Below are positions 10,251 to 22,767 of a stretch of DNA of 64,000 nucleotides, piece after piece (positions within the stretch are counted from its first letter, which is position 1; each line of letters starts with the position of its first letter). Made by a program: the position numbers and the translations under genes. The notes under the pieces are model-generated. The model worked only from the letters and a program-made list of their open reading frames with translations. It was not told the DNA's origin and made no database searches. The stretch comes from Pisaster brevispinus (Eukaryota > Echinodermata > Asteroidea > Forcipulatida > Asteriidae), in NCBI GenBank assembly GCA_023634235.1, contig JAMKCF010000059.1, forward strand, positions 62,001 through 126,000, read 5' to 3'.

Positions 10251-10560
10251 TTCTAGGTAGATATTAGGGACACGAAATTGAAATCAAAACTCCCTTCATG
10301 TAAACTGTATTAATATGACCTAGGGAGGTCGCACTTCATAAACAAACCAAAACTATTAACGGGGGCGATTTTTTTTTCATACCACACGCTAGCTATGGGG
10401 CCACAAAAAAGCGTTCTGATTGGTCCGTTTCTGCAGAGGTCGTGCATTTTAAATAAGGTAAACTACGGAAAGCGTTATTACACGTACTGGTGGGACAGGA
10501 CCCTGGCCTTGGAGCGCAGCATGCGGTGCGAGTGGTGTTAGTACAGCGGCACACCCACAG
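10251..10560 (-). promoter_or_regulatory. Promoter-like region upstream of the 10.2-kb exon
   Basis: A GC-richer, CpG-containing block lies between AT-rich flanks. It holds a CCAAT box on the minus strand (ATTGG at 10419-10423) about 170 bp before the ATG, and a TTTAAATA element near 10449. No initiator can be fixed from sequence alone. Confidence 0.3.
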
Positions 10561-10599
10561 GCATTGTGTGCGCTATCGGTGTCGCTAATTTTATATCGG

Positions 10600-11917
10600 T
10601 GATAATAAATATAGAGGCAAGGGGTAGGCCTACAAGAAAACTGAAAAAACTTAAATGTTATCTCCTGCCCATTTTTCTTACTCCACTGGTCTACTTTATT
10701 TTAATGTATCAACTATGTTGGGGGTAAGGAACCATTGAAGGAAGAAGTGTCTGTCAAAAAATTATATGTAGGCCTATATTATATTTGGTATTCTGTTAAT
10801 ACAACTTTATGACACAAACTTTATTATTCGAACAAATAATATAACTATTTACCCCATTTATTTAATTATGTATATGTACTATTACTATTAAATGGGGCAA
10901 AGAAGCGCTTATATTGCGAATATGGTTACAAACTGGATAGCCTTCTGGCAGTAGGCCTACGACATTGTCACAGCATATCACGGAGGTAAATTGTACACTT
11001 CCGAAGTCGATGTCATTGTTGTTTTTGAGTCGTGTAAACGAACAAAATTTAATGCAAAACACTGTCGAAAGGAAAATTGTACGAATCACAAGTCATATAG
11101 TCTTCTCCAATAATTAGATAGGCCTACGTGTCAATAGGTATTGCCCCACAAGCAGTCATTTGAAGGCCAAAACATAAACACACTAAACATTCTTCAACTC
11201 CCCCAGTACTGACCAGAACAGGGGGACCACCCTTGCTCCACGGATGTCATCTTTCACTCTGATTCTTATAGGTTAAGCCACTTATTATCATTTTTGTTTT
11301 TCGGCCATTAACCCTGCGTGACACCGTCAACAAAATGCTCACACTCGGACACCATGACTTAATTATTGATTAACAGTTTGATTTTAGCGTGTAATACACT
11401 TTTGTGGAGAACCCAATCACCTTTAAATTGCCCAAAGCATTACAGATAGACCCTTTTACTAAATACAATCAATTCAAGCAACATTTATTTTAAGATGAGC
11501 CCACATGTGTCTCTTTGTGAAGTTTATACCACTTCTGCTCAATCAACCTTTTCTTTGAACAACACCCTTTGATTACACAACTCAGCAAGAACATCACAAT
11601 CTCTTACATCTTTCACTAGGGTCTACTGTCTAGCTAATCCTTCCAACATAGTCATCCTGCTCAAATATAATTTAAAAAAAAGAAGGGAAAAAAAAGGGGG
11701 AAAAAGAAGAAAAAAGGGCAAAGCCAAAAGTCTGGAGAAAAAGCATTCTGAGTGTACGCATAGAACACTGTGACTCAAAAGTTTGCAAATCCCAACTTAA
11801 AAATGGGAACATTTAGGGCCTATTTATAGAAGAATGATGAGAAAGAAAATATACAAGAACAAACAAATTCACCTTGATTTTTAATATTTTTTTAATAGGC
11901 CCAAACGGTAAGGTAAG
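10600..11917. other. No gene recognised; several TAGGCCTA palindromes
   Basis: AT-rich intergenic-type DNA. TAGGCCTA occurs near 10625, 10770, 10953 and 11121, mostly as GTAGGCCTAC-like decamers. No supported exon. Confidence 0.4.
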
Positions 11918-11957
11918 CGGAGGGAGGGAGGGAGGGAGGGAGGGGGGGGGGGGCGGG
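11918..11957 (+). other. G-run tract with quadruplex potential
   Basis: Six GGGAGGGA-type steps are followed by runs of 12 or more G and another six G after one C. At least four separate G3+ runs with one-base loops satisfy the usual G-quadruplex pattern on the plus strand. An A/G-rich tract (11670-11730) precedes it. Confidence 0.75.
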
Positions 11958-12268
11958 GGGCTATGCAAGTTACTTTAAAAAAAGTAATTTTTTGAGAAAA
12001 TAATTATAAACACTATAATGAGTAAAGTAACTTAAATCAATTGGAAAAAAATATTAATTACCACAAATTGTATTCACGATGTCGTAAATTAAACTTTGAG
12101 AATAAAGAAAACCAAAATTAAACCTCGTTTGAGTTACGAAATTTCACTTTGTGGAATCATAATGACTTACCCCCCCCCCTGTGTATCCTTGACTCGACAT
12201 CGGATGAAGCCTCATGGATGATTAATAATCTATTGACTCAAGACAATGTGAATGATTGACCCTTCATA

Positions 12269-12330
12269 AAAGCCTCATGTCTGCTTCTGAAATCATAGCG
12301 GCTTAATTAAATCATAGCGGCTTAATTTTT
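12269..12330. repeat. Dispersed AGCCTCATGT...ATCATAG repeat, one copy locally doubled
   Basis: AGCCTCATGTCTGCTTCTG then AAATCATAGCGGCTTAA is matched near 14815-14852 by AGCCTCATGTATGCTTGTG then GAATCATAGTGACTTAA, and partly near 12150-12170. Here ATCATAGCGGCTTAATT is duplicated in tandem. This is a fragment of an unidentified interspersed repeat. Confidence 0.5.
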
Positions 12331-12906
12331 TGTGATGTACTTATTTTGTAAAAGATAGAGTCTTATAGACAAATTTTAAATGTTTCTTTTTTGTTTCACT
12401 TGCAAAGCCCCGAGAGACTTGATCATCCAGGATATACCAGACAGGACCATTCCACATATCTAAGATGGGGTCAGTTCCCAGAGCTGTGTATTTTTTTTAT
12501 GGGCAGTGAAATTTGTTTTTGTACACAAAATCTTCTACACCGCTGCACATAAACACAGAACTACCCAGATCTAACCCTCTGATAAGTGGAACAATCTGCT
12601 CAGTTGTCTGTTCTCTGTACATGTATATGCTTGTCTTTTCATGTCTCGTGGGCTGGTTGTGCAAGGCCACCCCCCCCCAAGCCAGACAAACTGTCTCCGC
12701 TTTGTGGGAGGGGCACACTCCTGTCACTCACCGATGGCAATGCCTAACAGTTAAAGTTAGTAAACTGCCATTGTATTCGATAACCTAAGCTTCCGTGGCA
12801 AAATTTGTCAATATCCAAAAATATCCGATGGTATTGTGACACTCAGACTTTGAGGCCAATAAATGAGGGATACGAGGAGAATCTGACGGCTGGTATTACG
12901 TTTATT

Positions 12907-13643
12907 CTGTAAAGAAGACGAAGAGAAATTACAATCATGTTGGTTCGTCTTCGACGCAGAGAATAATCACGGAGGCTAAAATGAATTAAAGTACTATTTA
13001 CAAATTAAATAACTACACTATTACGGAATGAACCAATCTATTAAAAGAATATACCATGAACGATTGATTGATTTTAAATCCCGTGTGTTCACTTATAAAT
13101 TGTACTAGTGAAAGGAACATCGACACTTAAAAACATTATGTGCTCCATAGGAAATAACTTAACTATTTAACTCTTAAATAAAGACTGTGTTTCCCGCCTA
13201 AACTCCTGGTCGGTCGCCATCTTGCGACCGCACCCTTCAAACGAATTAATTTTCTAGAACCTTTCTAAACCTTAAAAATAACTAATCGAAGGTTGTCTTG
13301 CACCTCAATTGACTTAGATATTTAAATCGGAAAATTATAACTCAAAGGCAATAAGTATTTATACAGCATAAACCTTCGTGTCACTTCTACTACAACAATC
13401 AAGTAGCATTACGATGTATTACGGTATACGTCTAGTTAAACAACGGAAATAACACATTTGACCAAACTCTGTCAAGTTAAGTTTAGGTATGGAAAGAGAC
13501 AAAAGTATTGAGCACTAGTTGATAATCTGAGCAGTGGTAGTAAAGTAAAATAAAATAATAGAAGGTTGTTTTACCTGTAAAGAAGACGAAGAGAAATTAC
13601 AATCATGTTGGTTCGTCTTCGACGCAGAGAATAATGACGGAGG
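12907..13643. repeat. 668-bp unit bounded by 69-bp direct repeats
   Basis: CTGTAAAGAAGACGAAGAGA through ATAATNACGGAGG occurs at 12907-12975 and at 13575-13643, differing at only one or two bases. Each copy has an internal hairpin (GAAGACGAA / TTCGTCTTC). The ~600 bp between them is AT-rich and non-coding. The arrangement resembles a small terminal-direct-repeat element (TRIM-like) or a duplication of one short element; the ends are not TG...CA, so an LTR origin is not established. Confidence 0.55.
13211..13230. other. Perfect 7-bp hairpin containing a GCCATCTTG core
   Basis: CGGTCGC-CATCTT-GCGACCG is a perfect inverted repeat with a six-base loop. The loop and arm overlap GCCATCTTG, which matches the known YY1-type core. 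This is the only GC-rich patch in the surrounding kilobase. Confidence 0.4.
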
Positions 13644-13649
13644 GGGTCG

Positions 13650-16160
13650 CCGTTGGTGGCGCCCGACGGTATGAATATTCATTAAAAAGGAAATTGAATG
13701 TCTAAGGAAATTATTTTAAGTGGGGGAGGGGGGTATTACTTTATACTTGTCACAGTATCATCCTTTTTTATACGGGGATGTTCTGGTTCATTCCTGACTT
13801 TTTTTCAGACGAATTTGAAACATGGCGTAACAGGATTTCAACAACTTATTGGTCTTCTGTAGTAGGAATTTTTGTCAGTCAAAGTGTCAGATTAAACGCC
13901 GAATGGACTATCATTGAAAGTCAGTAATGAAACTAAATATTCCCGTACAAAAATCTGCAGACCCACTTTTTTTCTCAGAAAAATAGACTTACCTCTTTTG
14001 ATTCTTTCGAATTTTGACCGAATTGTAAAAGTTTAACTGAGGTTTTTATTCTTTAAAATGAAGAAGGCATCATGTGCATGTAGGTTTCTATTGTATGAAT
14101 CAGACATGCAACTTTGCGAATGTAAAAAAAGAGGAACTGGTCAACCACAGTTAAATTTGTATGGTGTTTTTCAGTTTTCTATGGCAATGTTTCCAAAGAA
14201 AAAAGAGGAAATCAGCTGATCAGCTGAAAAGTTGCGTGCCTGATGAATCTAGGTCAAGGGTTAGACTTGCTTTCAGTTTCTAGGCTCCGTTACCCTAAGA
14301 GTTTGTTGTTAAATTAAACTTGTTCCATTTCAAAGATTTTCACGAAGAGAGATGTTTGAAGAACTGACAGGAGTATCAAACAAATAATTGCTGGGACTGA
14401 ACCCTGACATTCTGAAATAAGTAAGAAATCGCAACAACATCTGTTAAACTTTGTTTTATTGAGTAAATTTTAATCCAATCTCTGGGACAGCTATAGATCA
14501 ATATAAATTTATTTAATTATTTAATAATTATATAGGATATATAATTATTTAATTATGTAACTATATAAGGCAGTGTAGTTTTGGCAAAGACCAGTATCCT
14601 CGCTTGCTGAATTTTTGTTACCTCTTTCTCTCATTACTTCGAAAGGTGTCATTTCTATAAAAATACGATAAAGTGCGATAAAGTTGATAACCCAAAGTAC
14701 ACCCTGCCTTTAATTATAGAAATATATAATTGAATAATTATATAAGTGTATAATTAATTATATAATTATACAATTATGTATTCATAACATGTGTTTGCTT
14801 GACCCTAAACATATGAAGCCTCATGTATGCTTGTGGAATCATAGTGACTTAAGATACGTAAGGTGACCATACACACAGAGGAAGCCTTAAAATACCCCCC
14901 AAAAAACAAATATCCAGAGTAACGTTAAACAAGAAGGTTCAGTAGTTTCTAATGCATCTTTTTAGAGCTTAAAATCGCACCTTAAAAATTATTTAATTTT
15001 TCAAAAAACTGCTATGTGTTCTGTTGTTGATATTTGTGCAAATTTGTTAATGTTATGCTATGGAGGTCTCTCCCATGGGAGGGTTTGAAATGGAGCAGGC
15101 ATTCCCACTAATGCCATTTTGTATGTCTTGGCCATAGGCACCAGTACTTACTGCATCATTTTAGTGCATAGAGTTGCACCCTAAAAAAATGATCAAAATT
15201 TTATAAACATTATTTTTATCTTTTTGGGGGGCTAAATTTCAAATTCTCTTTTTTTGCTCAAAATGAGCAGGTATCTTCACTGATGCAAGTTTGTATGACT
15301 TGATCTATTGCATCTTTCATATTTCTTTAAAATACTATTTTTAGGATTTTTCCTCAAGATTAAAGACAAGATCTCTCAAAAAACATTAACCCTATAGGAT
15401 GCACCACATAAGATAAATCTCCCATAGCAATCAATGCTAAATGTTATATTCAATAATACTTTAAAAAACAATTTTTTAAAGTTCTCATTTCTTTTAATTT
15501 TTTAGAAGATCAGCCATTTTTTGCTAATTATCCCATAAAGTAACACCCCAAGTCTCTCCAAAAAAATACAATTTTGTAGAAAAACTATGGTCTTTTTTTG
15601 AGTTGTTTTCTCGTCTTTGTTTCACGAGACTTGTACAGTCTATGATGCAATATCCAACCCCCACCCCAACACGCCCCCTACTCAATTTTACACAGATGAG
15701 AGTTCTTTGTCTTGGTGTTCAGATATTGCTATCATTCCAGAGACTGATCTCAGTATATCTGAGACTGAAAAAACTTGCATTTTAACTTCAAAAATAACTG
15801 TACAAAGCTTAATACTTACTGTTCAGAGCTCTAGGACTGATGTTTTCAATAACAAAATCAGCACATCCTGATGAAAAACACACCTCAAGCAACGTATTTC
15901 CATCTTCGATTCAAGCCAACGAATAATTATAAACAAGGCAGACATATTTCAATTCCAACCAAATTCACTGATGGGCGCCACCATATATAGGGTGCACCCC
16001 AACAGTTGAAGCACAGAAAAATGAATTGCGGAAAGAGAAAGATGAGACTTTCACTGAAAACTGTTGGCTTTGGAAGAGGGTTAATAATACAATCCCAACT
16101 CAAGACGACATCTGAGGCTGACGAAAAACTTGCATGTCCCAAAAAGTGACGTGGAAGAGA
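13650..16160. other. No gene recognised; AT-palindrome cluster inside
   Basis: Intergenic-type sequence. Between about 14505 and 14790 there are dense TTTAATTATTTAATAATTATATA-type stretches with many small self-complementary ATAATTAT units. Open frames near 15603-15871 and 15927-16142 have no splice support. Confidence 0.4.
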
Positions 16161-16171
16161 GGTTGTTGTCT

Positions 16172-16555
16172 TGGTGTCAGTCTCCTCGTGCCATGATGCC
16201 AGTCTCCTCGTGCCATGATGTCAGTCTCCTCGTGCCATGACGTCAGTCTCCTAGTGCCATGACGTCAGTCTCCTCGTGCCATGACGTCAGTCTCCTCGTG
16301 CCATGACGTCAGTCTCCTCGTGCCATGATGTCAGTCTCCTCGTGCCATGATGCCAGTCTCCTCGTGCCATGATGTCAGTCTCCTCGTGTCATGATGTCAG
16401 TCTCCTCGTGCCATGATGTCAGTCTCCTCGTGCCATGACGTCAGCTTCCTCGTGCCATGTCAGTCTCCTCGTGCCATGATGTCAGTCTCCTCATGCCATG
16501 GCGATAGCCTCCTCATGCCATGGCATCAGTCTCCCCATGCCATGATGTCATGCTG
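16172..16555. repeat. 22-bp minisatellite with CRE palindromes
   Basis: About 17 tandem copies of CAGTCTCCTCGTGCCATGATGT. Units vary at the ATG(A/G)(T/C)(G/C) step. Five units contain the full palindrome TGACGTCA (16238, 16260, 16282, 16304, 16436), the classical CREB/ATF site. Unit length equals about two helical turns, so these sites lie on one face of the DNA. Terminal units at 16480-16550 are more diverged. Confidence 0.9.
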
Positions 16556-17774
16556 AGACATCACTGTGTCTTCAAGGTCCATGTTGAGAACAGGCTACCC
16601 CTTCAGAGTGAAAGACAAATCAATAGAACTTGCTAGTAAATCAAAACCGAATTAACATTTTCCAACAGATGCTAACCTCAGGAACACTACTTGAAAGACC
16701 TCCTCTTCTGAAGGCAAAACATTTCTAAAGCAAGTACTATCTCTTGAGGAGTTACTTGATTAATTCCAATCCTCTAGTATTTACCCGGTGAAAGCCAAGC
16801 ACGAATTATCCCTGGATTTTACATGAAGCAGATTTTTACAGTGAGATTGCTCCAACAGTCACAGTAGGGAAAACAGTAGTCAAACTGAAGAATACAATCA
16901 ACCAATAGAATAGGAAAATAATGGACTGATAAAAGTTTACTATTTGAATGTAAATCTTAACGTCACCATTTAAATTTGTCTTCTTCAGCTTGAAGATATT
17001 TTCTGGTGCTAATCATGTCCAAGTGAGAAATCAAAATCACTTGAATGTGGATTCAAATACGCTGGCCTGGCCAGTTACTGCACTTATGTCCCTAAGCAAA
17101 ACATCTAACAACAATTGCTTCTCTTCACCCAGGAGTAGTTAGGTAACTGTGATGGCAGAGTTGGATCTCATGATTGATTTCTTTACAAGCAATGTTTAAT
17201 TGGCAGCACTGACTGGGATCTTTGATGCTTTTTTGGAATGAAACAACGGGCCAAATTAGTGGTAAAATTGGGCAAGTGCATCATACTTGGCAAATATCAG
17301 CACAATATAAATGTTAATGATTTTTATCAAGGTTGAAACATTTTTGACTACTTTACCTTACTGTTTGTTCAGCTGTATCATCAGACTGCGACAAATCTGT
17401 CAATCCACCAAAGAGACAGGAACCATTCTCTATGGACCCATACACCTATCTGGTGTCATCTTGGCCCTTGCTCGCAGGTAGATGGTACAGCTGTCGTCAT
17501 TGCAGTAAACAAAACACACACAAAATACAATCAAAAATCTCAATTCAATACAAAATTGCGGGTATTGGGGTTATGTGAGGTGGGGGCAAATGAGGGGCAG
17601 TGGTGGCTGTGTGACCCAATGAGATTAACTGATTGATGAAAGTTTAAAGTGTGAAAGGAAGGAGGAAAACGTAAGTGAGTTGCTGTTAATATCATGCAGA
17701 GTTACCGTGCAAGTGCGAGATACAATAGTCGGTGTCGATGAAAAAGTGATGGATCAATGATGACTTAAAACAGG

Positions 17775-17933
17775 CTAACTGTGTCTAAACAGTTCACTAC
17801 TTGACTTGGAAAGTCCAATCGTTTCCTTAAACGGAGCATCCTGGTGTTGCAGGGTCCGCCCCAAGAGGGTGTGTGTACTTTGCAGTGGATGAGGACTCCA
17901 TCCAAGATTCCCACACTCAGTCAGTGCCACATG
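17775..17933 (-). CDS. Candidate 3' terminal coding exon, unidentified
   Basis: On the minus strand a very strong acceptor (long pyrimidine tract ending CCTGTTTAG, exon from 17933) is followed by 52 open codons and a TAG stop at 17777-17775. The peptide begins HVALTECGNLGWSPHPLQ, passes THTLLGRTLQHQDAPFKE and ends TIGLSKSSSELFRHS. It is polar with a serine-rich tail, as expected of a C-terminus, and the other two frames close quickly. Upstream exons would lie at higher coordinates; weak candidates are at 20907, 22642 and 23505. I do not recognise the family. Confidence 0.45.
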   Translation of the reverse strand, partial: HVALTECGNLGWSPHPLQSTHTLLGRTLQHQDAPFKETIGLSKSSSELFRHS

Positions 17934-18889
17934 CTAAACAGGAAAAAAGAAGGAAAAAAAAGAGCTGTTTAAGTTTTGGTATGCTAAGCAAAGATATGTA
18001 ATAACACGCTTATCTTTCAAATAATAACATGGATTTATTGAGTACCCCTTGATGAACAAACCAAGGGGCTAACCAATAAATACAGAAAAAACCTTGCTAA
18101 AATGTTTTAACTAAAAATAGCTTAGATGTATTTACAATGAACATTATGTTCATCAATGCATATTTGTAATTCAACTGAAAACAACTAAAATGCTTAACAA
18201 GGGATTGCCTTTCTTAGATTAATAGGGGTCATCTTTTTAAAACATCATGTCACAGAAGTTACATTGAACAAAATTACCCATCCATAAAAACGTTATCAAA
18301 TTACAGGCATTATTGTTTTCAAGAAATCATGGGCCAATGAATTGTCTTGTCAGGGATTTCGTTCTTATTCAAAGCCAACATGTATTTTGATTTGACAGAG
18401 AAAAGTAAACAGTTTTGCACATGGGAGCATTTCATGACCACCATATTTTCAAAGACAATCAGGCCTTGTGCCAAGCTTGAAAATACAAGCTGTGAAATTG
18501 AAATTTTTATTCTTTTTAATCAAGACCAAGCATATACCACACCATAAAGATGTAGTACCCTAAATGTTCAACATGAAATAAATTGACAGGATACACAATA
18601 TTAAAAAACCTTACATGATGGCCAAAGGTTTTACCGAATTGGAGTGAGGAGTTAGGTTGATTTACCAAGTACTTGTCACATGTAGATGGAAGGCAACTCA
18701 CGGTGTTTACAAACAGACTTGAAGCAAACATCATAACATCTTGGCTGGCTGGTTGCAGTCAAGTGCACTCAGAGTAAAGGGGCACATGAAAGCATAATGA
18801 AAGCATTCAATAAGTAAAGAAATTCTTAATCAGGGTTTATTAAAAGTCATGTTAACAAGATGGACAAAATAATTATAAATACAGGGTTC

Positions 18890-19110
18890 GTAGCGCTCTA
18901 TCACACCCCTAGGGGTGTATCAAAGCACTCAATAGGATGTTTTCAATGAGATCCATTTATGTAGCACCTTCTAAATGGTTTACAAGGTGGTGCAAAGCAT
19001 TCAGCAGCCACTGCCAGAAATACCAGGGCAAGCCCCTTTTCTTCACGATAAGCGTAACTGGGTTCTTTTACGTGCATTGCAACAAAGTAGCCACTGTACT
19101 TTGAAATCCT
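18890..19110. mobile_element. Probable interspersed repeat fragment
   Basis: The stretch with TAGCGCTCTATCACACCCC, CCAGAAATACCAGGGC and GGGTTCTTTTACGTGCATTG resembles, from memory, an abundant dispersed repeat in marine invertebrate genomes. It has no long frame and no clear terminal repeats. The family cannot be assigned without a repeat library. Confidence 0.3.
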
Positions 19111-19869
19111 GAAAGATGGTTTGCAGCAGGCCTATCACAGAGACTTAATGGACCATAGGCATTGACGCCACATTAGAAGTAAAAGAACTATCAATGGAAA
19201 TGTACATCTATGTACACAAAGCATACAGAGTGGGCAAATGAGCAACCTTCTTTTGACCCTTATCAAAAGGCTTCCTTCTCAAATGATGTCGCATTCATCA
19301 GGCCTATTTGAAGGAGTTCCAAATGAAACAAATTAATTAAAAATAAATTAATTAATTAACAACAAAAAGGGCACATACTTTATCCCTCAAGAAAGTATTA
19401 CAAGGGGTTTTTGAATTTGGTTCTTGACATAAAGAGAACAATGATGCATGCACACAACCAATGTAATTGATGGTAGTAAATACAAATGTTTAAAGCCCCA
19501 ACAGTCTCGACCTTCGGTGTTGCATGCCAAAGTGAAGGATTCAAAAGGACTGGTGCCAGTAGGCTCAAACACCAAGTGCTTATTACTGGGTAAGGTGTAC
19601 AAATCTTAAGTCCAAACAATTTGGTGTTGAATGACATAGGAGAAGAGGATACTGTTCTGCTCAGTAATTTTCTATAATTACAATTCTATCCAAGTTGGGC
19701 ACTATGATTTCTTTTTCAATCTTATTGAGAAAAATGTCTGAAAAGGTTAAGCCCTTAGCAAAAAAAAAAGTAAATAAAACATTTAAACAATCTGAGGATG
19801 GGATGTAACTCGTCTTTGTACAATTAGTTTTAGATTTTCTCTGCAAATTAAATAAATTATTATTCAGCT

Positions 19870-20200
19870 CATCTAAAACCTTTTGAAATTTTGGTGAAAT
19901 GGTGAAACTGGTGAAAAGCCAACAGCAAGAGGCTGGTCAAGCATTCAATCTAATTGCATCAACTGTAAATAAGTAGTGGACATTCAAATGAAGAATGGTG
20001 AAATGTGTTATCACATTATTGTCACAAAGAGTACATGAAAATCAATTCAATAGTTCAGCATTCACTGGTCAAATAAGATCATTCAATTATATAAGGTCGC
20101 AAAGATCATTCAATTTTGCAAAAGCAACAGCAAGAGGCTGGTTACTTGTAAAAAATCAACTAAAGAATGGTGAAATTTGTGTCTGGAATGACATAGAAGA
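19870..20200. repeat. Locally repeated element, related copy at 39.2 kb
   Basis: AACAGCAAGAGGCTGGT occurs at about 19920 and again near 20127, and AAGAATGGTGAAAT at about 19990 and 20164. The segment TTCACTGGTCAAATAAGATC...AAGGTCGCAAAGATCATTC is matched at 39191-39245. The region is therefore two units of a dispersed repeat about 200 bp long. Confidence 0.6.
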
Positions 20201-20906
20201 GATAGAATAACTGAAACAAACCTGGATGAGACTGAGAATGAAAACTTATGCACAAAAACAAAATTGAAGGAAATAGGACCTACATGTACAACAAAAACCC
20301 AACTTTGATTGAATGAAGGAAACATGTGTGAAATTTGGATACATGTAAATGAAACTGAATTGGTTTGTGCTGAAAATGACTGGGAAAACCTAAACTAAAA
20401 CTAAACTGGATAGTGTTGATCTTTCTAATGATTGCACATTGTGATTACATCACTTGTCAAGATGGCTACTAGGGCACTTGTACATAATGAAACCATTGTT
20501 CTTTATTACCCCCATTAAGACTTCAGAAAACTTAAAATATAATGCAACTAAAAACGTAAGAAAACTAGAGCAAACTAACTAAATTCAGCTGCTTGTAGTG
20601 TAACATAATTTCAACTCAAAAGCTGCGAACTACAATGAATTGTTTTTGTTTTGAAAACAGAACACAACAAATTGGCTCCACCAGTCATTATCTAGTGCTA
20701 ATAATTTATTTGAAGTTTAAGCCCACCTCAAACAATGGAATAAATAGAAAGTACCTGTAACCTCAAAGACAAACATTATTCTTTAGATGTAATAAATACA
20801 CCGTGGACAAAGAAAATTATTTGTTTTACCCTACACCAATGTTTGATAAGCGCTGTGTACACAGGAATGGGTACCCACAACCCCCCCCATTCTAGACCAA
20901 GCTTAC

Positions 20907-20953
20907 CTGGTGACGATAGACTAGTTCAAACCCTTTAATTGCGAACTTAATTA
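20907..20953 (-). CDS. Weak internal exon candidate
   Basis: On the minus strand CGTCACCAG|GTAAGC is a near-perfect donor (boundary 20907/20906). The frame before it reads KFAIKGFELVYRHQ and is open only for about 18 codons. A TAATTAAG or AATTAAAG acceptor would be poor. Included because it lies on the strand of the 17.8-kb terminal exon. Confidence 0.2.
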
Positions 20954-22641
20954 TATGAAATTATACTACTCATCTAAAGAGCATCTGGAGCCAGCAGTTT
21001 CAAGGAAAACACATTGTTTGCTCTTATAAAAACCTTTAAAAAAACATCTTCTTTAGGTTATTTTCTCCTCTGAGTGTCCTGTAGACATCATTCATACAGA
21101 ATAATTATTTTTTTTGTTTAGTGTCTGAGACAAGTGAACTTTGTCCCATTTGTTTATGTTGACTGATATGAGGAGAGACTAAACAGAAAATGAAATGATT
21201 TGATAAAAAAATTATTATTATTAAGTAATTGTGATTCAGTACTGTCAGCTACAGCTTCATTAACATTGCTTATTAAACATCAAGGTAGGGTAAAACAAAA
21301 GTAATAAATTTAAAGGGGGAGATAACGAATATTACCCGTCCAACTCGTCATTCGTACACTTAATATTTCTCCATAGTGGTCTCCCTTTAATTCTAATTTT
21401 ACACCCAAAATTGCTGGGACTAGCTTCAACATTGCTCAGACAAAATCAGATGAATAATCAATCAATGTATGACAGTCTGCAGAACCAAAGGAAATGACCA
21501 TGTCGTACTACCAATATTTAAAAAGCAGTGGCCAAGCCCCCCCCCCCCATTTGAAATTTTGACTTTTAAGATTAAAAACTACCAGAGTAAAGTGTTACAT
21601 TTGATAAGCTTTAATTTGATAATTTAAATGTTTATAAGACTATTTTTCATCAGATTATCTTACACAAATAGTACATGGCAAAACAAGAGTGCTAAAAATG
21701 TCCCTTTTAAAGAAAATTTTGATGGAAACTACATTTTTAATTTGGCAGAAGAACCCCTTAGAAAAAAAGGTGCACTCCTTGTGCCCCAAAAATTTTATTC
21801 TAGTTTTGCACTGCTAAAAATGTCTCTTGATATAGAAAAATACTTGTCAGCTCATCCAGGTGACACCTCTTAGTACCAGGTTTCCTAAAAAAGATTTTAC
21901 ACATGTATGTACTTGTTACACATGTACAAACCTCCATTTTCAAACAGTAAGGTCATTTTTATTGAGGGATTGACAGAATTTATAACTACTAGGGTAATAA
22001 TGTCCATGAAGGAACATTGTAATTGTTTATGAAATGTGTTAAGTAAAAGAGGTCTTAGTCCCTACAATTGTTCATGTTTTCTTGTACACCAACTTGCAAA
22101 TGAAGTTTTACAAAACTAAATTTGGTTCATCATTAATTATGAAACATTCCACTAAGTTGCAACCAAAAATGCTCAGCAGAAATACAAAAATATTTGTCAT
22201 AAAAAACCTCTTTGAAATGAAACTAATTAAAAAAGGCAAAGACATTATAACTAAAATTCGTTCGAAGGTTTTGCATAAACATCAGTTGAAATTCTATAAT
22301 TGCTTTTTTGAATTTTTCTGTAAAATTTGTCTGCACATGTATGCCTAAAGATGCCAGCCAGCCAGCCTTTATTTTATTACATGTTTAAAAAAATGCACCT
22401 CAGACAATAATACAGTGGCACAGTTGAAACTGCCCTAGCCCCAAATTTATCATAGCTCTCCATGTGCCCTCCACACACAAAATCAACCATAACTCAGAAA
22501 ATAGTAGAAAACAAATATATTCCTGATTAAATATCTTCATGTATAGAACAGTTAAAAAAAAACCTTGATGTTCGTATTTAGAAAGCATGAGCCTGACCAA
22601 CCACTAGAAGAAAAAAAATAGGCATAGAAGCGATGGCCCAC

Positions 22642-22767
22642 CTGTGTGTCCCCTCCCCCTTCCTGTAAAAAGTCCGGGATACTCCATTTTTTGCAATACT
22701 TTAGCTCACATAAGAGACAATGACCACAAGTACAAATGACTGGATCTGAATAATATTGTGCAAATGC
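22642..22767 (-). CDS. Weak internal exon candidate with a cysteine cluster
   Basis: An acceptor GCCTTTACAG and a donor ACACAG|GTGGGC (minus strand) bound exactly 42 open codons. The peptide contains VICTCGHCLLCELKYCKKW, with five cysteines and a histidine spaced somewhat like part of a zinc-binding finger, followed by SIPDFLQEGGGDTQ. The codon composition is AT-biased like the flanks, so chance is possible. No family is assigned. Confidence 0.25.

Noticed and set aside
17440..17510. Minus-strand open piece reading YCNDDSCTIYLRARAKMTPD
   Set aside because: It lies downstream of the stop of the 17.8-kb exon, has only a weak acceptor, and could equally be 3' UTR; too little to call.
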